From assembly GCF_950295315.1 (NCBI RefSeq), contig NC_080164.1:106291587-106355586 (forward strand): 64,000 bases of DNA, given 5' to 3'. Numbering within the stretch: the stretch's first letter is position 1; the number at the start of each line of letters is the position of its first letter. The DNA is from Erinaceus europaeus (Eukaryota; Chordata; Mammalia; Eulipotyphla; Erinaceidae). Shown in pieces: positions 54,865 to 64,000 of this stretch. The notes under the pieces were generated by a model. It ran no database searches. It was not told the DNA's origin and saw nothing but the letters and a program-made list of their open reading frames with translations. The translations under genes were made by a program, and so were the position numbers.

Positions 54865-55205
54865 GAATGGCCTTGCTTTCTGCCTGATCTAAAAGTTGAA
54901 TGTATTTTAGTTCATTGAGCATGATGTAGAATTTGTCTTTGTCCTGTGTAGCTTTTTAAATGGATGAATGTTCCTTTAATCCCCATTTTTTTTTTTTGCA
55001 GATGTTCAATCATAAAACCATGCTGAATGTTGTAAAAAAAAAAAAAAAAACTTTAATTCTAATCATGGTATTATTGCTATCCTGTTGTTGGCTAGTTACA
55101 TTAATTGACTTAAGGATGTTGAACCATCCTTCCATTCCTCGGACAAAGCCTACTGTGTCATGGTATACAATTATTTAAATGTTAAGTTATATCCACTTTG
55201 CTAAG
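54865..55205 (-). pseudogene. Old L1 ORF2 fragment, antisense, right part
   Basis: 'gacttaaggatgttgaacca', 'cattcctcggacaaagcct' and 'tgtcatggtatacaatt' are the reverse of the reverse-transcriptase region around the GFIPG motif. It continues the fragment at 51940-52500. A-runs lie at 55034-55050. Confidence 0.75.
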
Positions 55206-55435
55206 ATTTTATTCATAAACCACAGGCATAGCCCACTCCTATTCCACTCCAGCTGAAATGGCTTCATGAGGTCTGAAGCCCTAGTTGTCTCAAAAAACTG
55301 AATGCCACAACAGAACTTTCCCATTGCCATCCATAATACTCCAATATGGTTCTGGACTTAGCCTGTAGCATGGCTGGTAAGGCATATACTCCGTAAGATG
55401 AACCACCTCCCACCCCATGCACACCTTAAGTCAGA
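55206..55435. other. Short unassigned stretch
   Basis: No feature recognised; possibly more of the 3' UTR upstream of the next element. Confidence 0.4.
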
Positions 55436-55439
55436 TGGT

Positions 55440-56415
55440 CAGATGGATGGAGTCTACAGTTAAAGGTATTTATATAATTTTTCCATATTTGGAAGGTACT
55501 CTCTGCCCTGATCCAACTTTCTAGTCAATTTCCACTTCTGACACCATCTCCCTAACAATGCTTTTAGCCCACCTGCAAATATTAATAAAGTCATGGACCC
55601 TTTGGAATGTATCTAAAATAGATACATATCTATTATCTTCTTAATATCTACATATCTAATATCTTCTTAGCTTCTTCCAACATGAAAACTAAAAATCTCA
55701 TCTGCTATATACTTACCTTTAGGTCCCTGTTTACTAAAGAATTTGTTCTGCTTTATAACTTAATGCTTTTAAGCCATCAAATTGCAGATGTTACCATGAT
55801 TCCAACCTGACTTCCCTGGGAATACCACTTCACCAGTGAATCCTGAAAACCCACCTTCCCAGATCCCTAACTCACGAGGGAGAGATAGAAACAGGTAGAG
55901 ATGGGAGTCGGGTGGTAGCACAGTGGGTTAAGCTCACGTGGAACAAAGCACAAGGACCATGTAATGATCCCGGTGTGAACATGCTTCATAGGCAGTGAAG
56001 CAGGTCTTCAGGTGTCTATCTTTATCTTCCTCATCTGTCTTCCCTTCCTCTCTCCATTTCTCTCTGTCCTACCTAACAACGATGATATCAATAACAACAG
56101 TAAGTACAATAACAATAAAAAACAAGGGCGATAAAAAGGAAAAATAAATAAATTAATTAAAAAAAAAGAAACAGGTGGGGGTATGGAATGACCTGTCAAT
56201 GCCTGTGTCCAGTGGAGAAGCAATTATAGAAGCCAGACCTCCCACCTTCTGTACCTCATAATGATCTTTGGTCCATACTCCCAGAGGTATAAAGAATAGG
56301 GAAGCTTCTAATGGAGGGGATGGGACGTGGAACTCTGGTGGTGGGAACTATGTGTAACTGTACCCTTTATATCTCACAGTCTTTTTGTTATTAAATTACT
56401 AGTAAAAACATTTAA
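55440..56415 (+). mobile_element. L1-type 3' UTR (type B) to terminus, split by a SINE
   Basis: 'ttcagatggatggagtctac'-like opening, 'tttccatatttggaaggta', 'tcatggaccctttggaatgt' and the common terminus ('gggatgggacgtggaactct', 'aaattactagtaaaaaca'). It has the same module order as 18540-18970 and 54180-54857. No ORF sequence. Confidence 0.8.
55897..56166 (+). mobile_element. Family A SINE with 10-bp TSD
   Basis: Sense: 'gggagtcgggtggtagcaca' head, CT-rich body, AAC-rich tail. TSD 'agaaacaggt' at 55887-55896 and 56167-56176. A deletion removes the B-box-to-CACCT block. Confidence 0.9.
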
Positions 56416-56487
56416 AAAACGTAGAAAGGCAAAGAAGAAACCCAGGTATTTCTGAATATTTGACAATTCTTTGTTACACTTCCCTTA

Positions 56488-56555
56488 TGACATATATATA
56501 TACATATGTATATACATACATACATACATACATATGTATATGTATCTATATATAT
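56488..56555. repeat. (TA)/(CATA)n microsatellite
   Basis: TATA, then about four CATA units, then TATG/TATC variants. Confidence 0.9.
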
Positions 56556-56617
56556 TCTATAGTACAAATAAAGACACACTTTACAAATCCACACAGTTCA
56601 AAATACAACTGGGGGCT

Positions 56618-56800
56618 GGGTGGTAGCACAACTGGTTGAGTGCATATGTTACAATGTGCTAAGACCCATTTTCAAGTTCCAAGTCCTTAGTTAGAGGAGG
56701 AAAACTTTGCAAGTGATGAAACAGGGCTGCAGGTGCCTCTCTGTCTCTCTCCCTCTCTATCTTCTCCTCTCTCTCAATTTCTCAGAAAAGGTGAAATTAA
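56618..56800 (+). mobile_element. Family B SINE
   Basis: 'tgggtggtagcacaactggt' head, CT-rich body; diverged B-box. Confidence 0.75.
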
Positions 56801-57129
56801 AATACAACTGAGAGAATAAAAATAAAGATAGAACTTGGGGTTAAGGTATATAAAGAAAAGTCTAAGTTAGAAAGAACACATGAAAAGTGAAATGTTTTAA
56901 AGACACTAACTGCTAAATTGTGAAAGCAAGTGACTACTCATTTGGGTTGAAGAAGAGGTGAAACTCCATTAATGCCTCATCCAGTCATTCACCTTTGTCA
57001 CTTAAGCATCTTTGATGAGAGAAAATGAGATAGGCAATCAGAAAGAAAGAGTGATAATCTTTATCAAGTTCTGCAAGTAAATTATCCTTTCTCTTGGGTC
57101 AAGTGAAAAGAACTATTAAGAATTCTTTC
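56801..57129. other. Unassigned stretch
   Basis: Purine-rich, AT-rich; nothing recognised. Confidence 0.5.
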
Positions 57130-57960
57130 CTTCTGGCTCTATAGTGGAAGTGTGAGGTTCCTGCTGTCTTAGGATTCAAGAAGACAATGGATAGTTCCTG
57201 TTATCATCACATTAATTGGTAATTGAGTTAACTTTGAAAAGTGTCTTTCTTAGACATACAGTCAATTTTCCCCCTCTCATATTACTTAAATAGTGACTTA
57301 TATGACTACAATTTAATAAGTGTGTACATAAACACCATTCCCATCACCAAAAGATTGTGTCCCATCCCACCCACCCACCCTCATCCCCACCCCCCAGCCA
57401 GCCCAGTAAGCTGCATGTCCACCCTCCCCCTCACCACAGGGTTTTTACTTTGGTGCCCTACTTTCAATTTAGTCATATCCTGCTTTTAGTTTCCCTTTCT
57501 GATCTTCTTTCTCGACTTCTGTTGATGAGTGGGATCATCCCATATTCATCTTTATCTTTCTTACTTAGCTCACTTAACATAATTCCTTCTAGCTCTGACC
57601 AAGATGGGTCAGAGAAGTTGAGTTCATTGTTCTTAGTAGCTGCATAGTATTCCATTGTGTATATATACCACAGCCCACTTTCCTGTATGCTTCTCCCAAT
57701 TCTTATCAAATAATATTGCATCTGCTGATTGCAACCTAATCAACGCAATGAGTGTCACCCCAGCATGCTTCACTTCAGACTGTGTCCAGAGACTTCAGGT
57801 GTGGAATGACAACAATGGATAGTTCCTGTTATCATCACATTAATTGGTAATTGGGTTAACTTTGAAAAGTCTCTTTGTTAGACATACAGTCAATTTTCCC
57901 CCTCTCATATTAATTAAAATTAAATGAATTCAGCTTCATTACTTGGGTGAGACCTTTCCT
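57130..57960. mobile_element. Rearranged L1 3' region with a local duplication
   Basis: 57130-57668 is antisense (3' UTR, then the last ~45 ORF2 codons). 57675-57810 is sense 3' UTR. 57812-57905 is antisense and repeats 57188-57290 almost word for word. 57915-57960 is sense again. At least three orientation changes in 0.8 kb. Confidence 0.8.
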
Positions 57961-57961
57961 T

Positions 57962-58137
57962 CATCTCTCCATTTCTCTCTGTCCTATCCAACAACAACAA
58001 CAGCTATGACAACAATAACAGCTACAACAAGCACAACAACAAGGGCAATAAAATGGGAAAAATAGCCTCCAGGAGCAGTGGATTTGTAGTGCAGGCACTG
58101 AGCCCCAGCAATAACCCTGGAGACAAAAAAAAAAAAA
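57962..58137 (+). mobile_element. Family A SINE, 3' half with long 3' module
   Basis: Starts within the CT-rich body ('catttctctctgtcctatcc'), has the AAC-rich part and the full 3' module ('agcctccaggagcagtggat', 'ccccagcaataaccctgg'), then poly(A). Confidence 0.85.
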
Positions 58138-58164
58138 AGGTTGGTACATTGGTGTTTTTCTATA

Positions 58165-58455
58165 AAAAAATAACACCATCTTCCTAGACAATACTTTCAG
58201 CCCACCTACAAGTTAGCTGTTGGGCTCAGGCAAATATTAATAATGTCGCAGACCCTTTGGAATATACATAAAATAGACTTCATAGCTCCTTCCAACATGA
58301 AGACACAAATATCATCTGCTATATTCTTACCTTTAGGTTCCTGACTACTAAATAATTTGTTCTGCTTTATATCTTAATTCTTTTCAGCTAACAAGATGCA
58401 GATGCTACCATGATGCCAACCTAACTTCCCAGGGCAGACAACCTCGCTATAGAGT
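58165..58455 (+). mobile_element. L1-type 3' UTR fragment (type B)
   Basis: 'accatcttcctagacaatac', 'gcagaccctttggaatatac' and 'aggttcctgactactaaa' align with 55545-55830. Truncated at both ends. Confidence 0.78.
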
Positions 58456-58459
58456 CATA

Positions 58460-58800
58460 CTACTAGAGAGATATGTGGATTCGTGTTATTTTAGAAACAC
58501 AACAAATACAAATCACTGTGGTTTCTTTAGCCAGATGTTTTTCTTTTCATAATGAACATTTTCATAAATTTAAGAAAAAATGTGAATAGATAAACTGTGT
58601 GTTCTGTTGTTCTTAATCTATTATGTTAGTTCAAGTCCTTGAGTTGAGAAATAGCAAAGGCTGGGTTTCACCATATGACGTCCTTTCAATCCTAAGGCTA
58701 ACTCATCAAGCAGAACCTTCAAGGACTGGTATCCAAAAGCATATTTTTCTCCTAATTGTAAGAAAAAGTAGAATAAGTGCAGAAATACTTTAAGACATAT
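58460..58800. other. Unassigned stretch
   Basis: AT-rich; nothing recognised. Confidence 0.5.
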
Positions 58801-58804
58801 GTGA

Positions 58805-58935
58805 CTACCCCACTTGCAAGCGAAAAGCTTTCTGAGTGGTGAAGCCGTGTTGCTCTGTCTCTCTCCCTCTCTGTCTCCCTTCCCTTTTGATTTCTGGCTA
58901 TCTCTATCCAATAAGTAAATAAAGATAGTACAAAA
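58805..58935 (+). mobile_element. Family B SINE, headless
   Basis: Begins at 'cccacttgcaagcgaaaagc'; CT-rich body and 'tatccaataagtaaataaag' end. The tRNA-like head is missing. Confidence 0.75.
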
Positions 58936-58989
58936 ATAATTTAAAAATTAAATTAAATTTAAAAATAAATGTGTGACCATACATTATTA

Positions 58990-59258
58990 ATTATTTTTGC
59001 CACCATTATAGTTATCACTGGGGGGTAATGCCTGCAGGACCCCACTGCTCCTCACAGCTATTCCTCATATCTCCTTTTCCCCCTTCTATCTTTGACATAG
59101 AGACACAGAGAAATTAAGAATGGAAGAGGAAATAGTTAGAGAGACACCTGCAGACCTACTTCACCACCCCTAAAGTTTCCTCCATACAAGTGGGAACTGG
59201 AGTCTTGAACCCAAGTCCTTCCTCATAATATGCGTACTCTATTAGATGTGACTCTGCC
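58990..59258 (-). mobile_element. SINE, long form, antisense
   Basis: 'tatagttatcactggggggt' 3' module, purine-rich body, 'cctccatacaagtgggaac' and reverse head. Confidence 0.75.
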
Positions 59259-59262
59259 TGAC

Positions 59263-59392
59263 TCATTTCTTTCTCTTTCTCTTTCTCTTTCTCTTTCTCT
59301 TTCTCTTTCTCTTTCTTTTTCTCTTTCTCTCTTTCTTTCTTTCTTTCTTTCTTTGTTTCTTCCTTCCTTCCTTCCTTTCTTTCTTTCTTTAT
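59263..59392. repeat. (CTTTCT)n/(CTTT)n microsatellite
   Basis: About 130 bases of tandem pyrimidine units. Both Ser/Leu/Phe (+) and Lys/Glu (-) frames across it are artefacts. Confidence 0.96.
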
Positions 59393-59394
59393 AT

Positions 59395-60030
59395 GATAAT
59401 ACACTGACACTGCCTTGTGCGAGGCACTCTTACCTACAAAAAGACTCTCATTCTCCCCTACAGGCTGGGATCAGGGACAGTTGACTCTGAACTCTAGACT
59501 GAAGACTGTCCCTACTCTGGTTTCTGTTCAGATCTTATAAATCTTTGCCATTTAACTGAAGACAGTCTCTTTGCCCAGGCTTCTGTCCCTTTGCAGCAAT
59601 AGTCTGAGCTCGATGGCTGGTCAGTGTAAAGGGACACAGGAATGGGCTCCTGCCATGGACTTGCTGCAGCCTTGGCTGTGAGCACAGCTTGGTTCAAGAG
59701 CTCCCAGTAGGCAGAGCTAAGCAGTGCTCTTGTCAAAGAGAAAACAAACAAGGGGAAGAAAGAACCTGCAGATCATCCTTCCCTTCCACAGCTGCTAGGG
59801 ACACCATAGCCTGGTCAAGAACAAATGCTATTAGACAGGTGAAACCCTCTCTGATTGATACCTCCAAGGACCGGGTGGGGGCAGCTGGGGGTGACTGTGT
59901 ATTGCAGTCTGGTTGCAAACTGAACTGCACTATGAAGTTTCAGACTGAAGTTCCCAGCCCCAATGCAGTTAGCTGATTTCCATACTTCCATTTGACATTA
60001 CTTCTGATTCACAGATTGGCTAATTGTTTT
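59395..60030. other. Unique stretch
   Basis: About 635 bp, somewhat GC-richer. A 95-codon plus-strand frame (59689-59976) overlaps minus-strand frames of similar length and has no recognisable domain. Confidence 0.4.
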
Positions 60031-60034
60031 TCAG

Positions 60035-60361
60035 ACTGAGACACAGAGAAGGAGAGGATTCCCAACCCTGAAGCTCCCCCCCATCCAGTATCATTGTGCA
60101 CCAGGGGCTCAAATCTGGATGTCTCAGCCAGCACTGTTGAGTCTGCTAAGTCACCACCAGGCCTTTAATCAAGTCTTTTCACCCCCACTTGGTTACTTCC
60201 TCCAAGGACTGCCTTCTTCAGTGACTATCACTTTTATTTACTTCTTTCATTTTTTAAAATAGGTACTTATTTTATTTGATAGGACAGAAAAAGGGATGGA
60301 AAGATAGGGAGGGAGACAGAAAGAGATACACCTGCAACCCTGTTTTATCGCTCATAAACCC
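60035..60361 (-). mobile_element. Two antisense SINE fragments
   Basis: 60035-60170 ends in a reverse head ('ggggctcaaatctggatgtc', 'ctaagtcaccaccaggcc'). 60245-60361 is a reverse tail and purine-rich body ('ttgataggacagaaaaaggg'), truncated before the head. Confidence 0.65.
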
Positions 60362-60960
60362 CCACACCGCTGTACCACATAGCTCTGTGTGTACTCTTAC
60401 CAGGAGCAGCACCATCTAGTCTTCCTGTCTGTTTTCTTTTCATGTGAAAAATACTTGGGAAAATTAAAATGAGTCCAGGTTTGAAGGAGGCAAGAAAATA
60501 GCTAGATAAATTGCTGCAAATGATAAAAAATGAGTGATCACACTGCAGAACAAGACATTTAATCTCCAGATTTAGGATCCCAAGCAACAGAGGAGAAACA
60601 TCCCCATCAGCCTGAGGGAAGCCCTGATGTTGGGAGCCTCAAGCAGGAGCAACACTACTGGTAATTTCCCTGGAAGCATCCAGGAGGCATGGGACAGACG
60701 ACAATGCAGGGGGATTGAGAGATCCAAGAGCTGCCTGAAGGTGTAAATGTGGGCACTGAGTGATGGATGATAACAAGACTTGAAAATAGCAAGGAACAAA
60801 GGAGCCATTCTCTTGATAATATTCAGTGATATTTGGAAGATGAATTAAGAGAGATGGATATCAGCAAGTGCACCAGGGGATAAATTCAGGGCCTTTCACA
60901 TATGGGACCTAAGCAGTTTCTCAGAAATTTTGGTTTGTTGTTGAACTGCTTTCAGTTTTT
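60362..60960. other. Unique stretch
   Basis: About 600 bp; two overlapping ~80-codon minus-strand frames without a recognised domain. Confidence 0.45.
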
Positions 60961-60961
60961 T

Positions 60962-61245
60962 GTTTGTCTCCATGGTTGCCACTGAGGCTCTGTATCAGCA
61001 CTACGAATCCACTGCTCCTGCAGTATTTTTTTTACCATTTTATTGGATAGGACAGAAAGAAATTGAAAGTGGAGTGAGAGTTAAAGAGGGGGAGAGAAAG
61101 ATAAACACTTGCAGACCTGCTTCATCACTTGTGAAGAGTTTCCCTTGAAGGTGGGACCTGGGGGCTCGAACTGGTCTTTGTACTGGTCCTTGCACTTAGT
61201 ACTATGTGTGTTTAACCAGGTGTGCCACAGTCCAGCCTCCTGATT
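60962..61245 (-). mobile_element. Family A SINE, long form, antisense
   Basis: 'catggttgccactgaggctc' 3' module, 'gataggacagaaagaaattg', purine-rich body and reverse head ('ggggctcgaactggtctttg'). Confidence 0.88.
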
Positions 61246-61249
61246 TCAG

Positions 61250-61765
61250 TTTTTCACTTTAATTTATCTTTGTAGAGACAGGGCCTCAAGCACTCACAGT
61301 TTCACATCTCCTAGCCCATATTTCCATTCAACTAGAAAGAGGAGCGAAACTTGCAAGGAGGAGAGAAATCTCAACCAGAGCTGTCTCTGGTCCTGTGGTA
61401 CTCTCCAGTGGGTATCAGTTCTCAAGTCTGAGCCTCATGAATGTGCACACATGACTTTGATAGACAGAGACTAGGAAATAGAAAGAAAGACAGAGAGGAG
61501 AGACACTGCAGCACCACTCTGACAGTCATGAAGCTCCCCCAGTACTATGCATGGTATTCCCATGTGGTGCTAAGGCTCACACCCAGGGCATGCACTCTAC
61601 AGGCCCCAGGAAACAATTTTAATTTGTTTTTAAGGTTTCATTAATTTTCACAAGAGAGAGAGAAACCAGAGCACTATTCAGTACTAACATATCATGGTGA
61701 TGGTGGTATTGAGGAATGAACTTGGGGCCACTGGAGCCTCGGATATGCAAGTCTGACTTGATGGT
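61250..61765 (-). mobile_element. Cluster of degenerate antisense SINE pieces
   Basis: Purine-rich body and reverse-head motifs recur at 61460-61600 ('aaagacagagaggagagaca') and 61640-61765 ('ttgaggaatgaacttggggc', family C-like). Confidence 0.55.
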
Positions 61766-61784
61766 GATGCATTAACTCTACAGT

Positions 61785-61968
61785 ATAAATTCTTTTATTC
61801 TTTATTTGATAGGACATACATAAATTCAGAGAGAGAGAAAGAGATGCAGCACTTGCTTCACTGCTCTGGAAACTAACTCCCCCACTGCAAATGGGGATTG
61901 GGGTCTTGAGCCCAGGTCTTTAAGTATGATAGCAGTGTGCTCATTCAGATGCACCATGGCCCAGCCAT
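61785..61968 (-). mobile_element. Family B SINE, antisense
   Basis: 'tttgataggacatacataaa', (GA) body and reverse head ('ggtcttgagcccaggtcttt', 'cagatgcaccatggccc'). Confidence 0.75.
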
Positions 61969-62144
61969 TTATAATATCTTTGATTCAATAATGTATGAAA
62001 TATATGTAGGGTTTTATTCCCCCACACTGATCCAATCTTGAGATCTAAGAAGGATTTTCGTGTCCAAGCATGCTGTGTCCCCCAAATCCTTCAGTCCCCC
62101 AAAACCATCTTAGTTCTCACTCTGTGCAATAAAGTCTGGATGTC

Positions 62145-62400
62145 CTTATTTCCTTCCTTCCTCCCTTTCTCATTTCTTCTCTCTCCCTCCCTCTCTCCTT
62201 CCCTCCCTTTATATACACCTCTCCCCCTCTGAATTTCTTTATGTCTTATGTAAGGATAAAAAAAAAGTGAAAGAAAAGAAAGAAAGAAAGAAAGGAAAAA
62301 AACTGGCCACCAGGAGGGATGGATTCATAGTGCCCAAACTGAGCCCCACCTATAAGCCTGGTGGAAATATAAATAAATAAATAAATAAATAAATAAATCT
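62145..62400 (+). mobile_element. Family B SINE 3' half with (GAAA)n and (AAAT)n
   Basis: CT-rich body, (GAAA)n linker at 62272-62297, 3' module 'ggccaccaggagggatggat' and an (AAAT)n tail at 62371-62398. Confidence 0.8.
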
Positions 62401-62489
62401 CCATGTTTTACTTTCACTTTCTAAGTTTTGCCCTTCCAGAATAAATTATAAGATATTACCTGCTGTAATGTTCACATAACCACTTTTTA

Positions 62490-62660
62490 AAACATTGATT
62501 TAACAACGATTGATAAGACTGTAGGATAAGAGGGGTACAATTCCACACAATTCCCCACCAGAGTTCCGTATCCCATCCCCTCCATTAGTAGCTTCTTTAT
62601 TATTTATCCCTCTGGGAGCATGGACCTAGGATCATTATGGGGTGGAATGTTTGGTTTCTA
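62490..62660 (-). mobile_element. L1 3' terminus, antisense
   Basis: 'gactgtaggataagaggggt', 'acaattccacacaattcccc' and 'ccctctgggagcatggacct' match the reverse of the common L1 end. Heavily 5'-truncated. Confidence 0.85.
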
Positions 62661-63011
62661 AACAGAACTATTAAAAAAAAGATAAGATAACTTGAACTTT
62701 ATCCACAGCACCTGCTGGACTGTGAAACTCTATCTACTCAGTTATCAGCACTACATGTTCACCATCTCCCCAGTCAGTACTAAGCTCCTCCTTTCCTCAC
62801 TGATAAACACTGCCTATCTGATGGAGGGATGATGTATGTAACAAATCTAGTAAGTAAAAGTATAATTTTCTCTAAGCATAATTTTTTAACTGTGAAGAAT
62901 TTGGGAGAGAGTTTATTGCTTTGTACAGATAATCAGACATGTTAAAAAAATAATCAACACAAGGTTGGCTTGGAAAAATTCCAGACCACAAACACCAAAA
63001 AAAGATACTTA
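62661..63011. other. Unassigned stretch
   Basis: Nothing recognised; 62720-62830 weakly resembles a type B 3' UTR. Confidence 0.4.
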
Positions 63012-63175
63012 ATAAGAGCTGGGGAGACAGCATACTGGTTCTACAAAAAAACTTTCATTCCTGAATATCCAGTGCCCCAGTTTCAATACCTGGCACCATC
63101 AGTCAGTATTCTCTCTATATATTTTTGTCTCTGCATCTCTTTCATTAAAATAAGGCATTTAAAAATGATGTAAAG
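63012..63175 (+). mobile_element. Family C SINE, sense
   Basis: 'gagctggggagacagcatac' head, 'ccagtttcaatacctggc' B-box-like segment, CT-rich end and 'cattaaaataagg'. Confidence 0.7.
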
Positions 63176-63524
63176 CCTTTTAAAGCCCAATAGATGGTAA
63201 ATTTGATTCTATATGCTGCTCCTACTTATCTTATATCATTTCTCTGTCAAATGTTTTCAAATGTTTCATGCACCAGCTATACTGTTTCTCTAATTTTTGG
63301 TTGCCAAAAGAAATGACTAACATCCTTAATGTGGTAATCAGAATAAACCTGATATGCCTGGTTCCTTCTTACATATTCTTGTAAAATACAGAGCTGGGGG
63401 GGGGAATAGAATAATTTTAGAATTTCTGATATATCTGAGACAGTCAGCTCTCCATGGTCTGTCAGATGTTTTTCTTCAGTAATACTGAGTAACAAGGTAC
63501 TCCAAAACTCTATGGTTTGCAGCA
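63176..63524. other. Unassigned stretch
   Basis: AT-rich; an 82-codon minus-strand frame (63277-63525) has no recognisable domain. Confidence 0.45.
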
Positions 63525-63539
63525 AGCCTTATGCATTTC

Positions 63540-63713
63540 TTTTTTTTTTTAACATTTTTAAAATGTTTATTTTAATTTTAATGTTTTATTTATTTATTTA
63601 TTATTATACAGAGACAGAAAGAAATTGAGATGGGGAGATAGAGAGGGAGAGAGACAAAGAGACACCTTCAGCCCTGCTTCACCACTTGTGAAGCTTTCCC
63701 CCTGCAGGTGGGG
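63540..63713 (-). mobile_element. SINE, antisense, head missing, with TSD
   Basis: Reverse tail (T run), purine-rich body, 'cccctgcaggtgggg'. Matching 'ccttatgcatttct' at 63526-63539 and 63715-63728 flank it as a TSD. The tRNA-like head is absent. Confidence 0.85.
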
Positions 63714-63728
63714 GCCTTATGCATTTCT

Positions 63729-64000
63729 GAGTCCCCAGGCAGAGCCACTAGTCCAGCCAGACCTTGTGGCCTTATGCATTTCTTTCCACACTTAACAAAC
63801 CAACTTCCCTACACACACCCAGGTCTGCAGTCTGAGAGCATCATAGCTCTTGCAGACCAGAAGACTTTCTCCTTCTACATCAGGCTTCTATCTGAGTGGC
63901 TTGGCCCCCATCACAGTTTAGGTCAGCTTGACCCCATGTGTGAGTATTTCAGACCTAGGGAGGTGGAGCATACCCTTCCTGGATGGGTCACAGAGTACAG
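63729..64000. other. Unique stretch to window end
   Basis: No repeat or gene recognised; a third 'ccttatgcatttct' lies at about 63771-63784. Confidence 0.5.

Overview
The window is mammalian nuclear DNA with no recognisable intact host gene. It is AT-rich, dense in retroelements and rich in microsatellites. Its commonest short repeat is a tRNA-derived SINE: a pol III-type head, a 'CCCCACCTGCAGGGG' block, a CT-rich body and an AAC/AAT-rich tail. I associate this SINE with hedgehogs (Erinaceidae, probably Erinaceus); that assignment is from memory of the repeat, not from a search. No rRNA, genuine tRNA, CRISPR array, bacterial operon or conserved multi-exon gene is visible. The region is best read as intergenic or deep intronic DNA.

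Layout. 1-9 kb: a 5'-inverted L1, nested SINEs, several L1 3' ends and purine/pyrimidine microsatellites. 9-15 kb: mostly unique AT-rich DNA with scattered SINEs and a solo ERVK-type LTR (14630-15036) inside a SINE. 15-20 kb: SINEs and a three-deep L1 nest (17310-19890). 20.7-27.3 kb: an internally deleted antisense L1, a sense L1 3' UTR, and a 5'-inverted L1 with an open endonuclease domain; the last two form a large inverted repeat. 27-36 kb: unique blocks, SINEs and two more truncated or inverted L1s. 36.06-44.32 kb: a full-length but degenerate antisense L1 with target-site duplications, split by a 2.2-kb two-LTR element. 45.04-47.6 kb: a second two-LTR element inside a SINE. 47.9-49 kb: unique DNA with one well-formed candidate exon. 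49.7-51.5 kb: a third, degenerate relative of the two LTR elements. 51.9-55.2 kb: an old L1 split by an ORF1-only (HAL1-like) element. 55-64 kb: L1 3' UTR fragments, SINEs, microsatellites and unique DNA.

The elements form one history of nested insertions. L1 probably supplied the machinery for itself, for the tRNA-derived SINEs and for the ORF1-only element. The ERVK-like elements have LTRs, a primer-binding-site candidate and a polypurine tract but no gag, pro, pol or env that I can recognise, so they would have needed a helper. The strongest candidates for something undescribed are (1) this non-autonomous ERVK-like family, whose related interiors sit between LTRs with different U3 regions, and (2) the ORF1-only L1 derivative with its own type of 3' UTR. 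All boundaries come from reading by eye, so internal ends may be off by roughly 5-20 bases. Target-site duplications (TSDs) were checked base by base.
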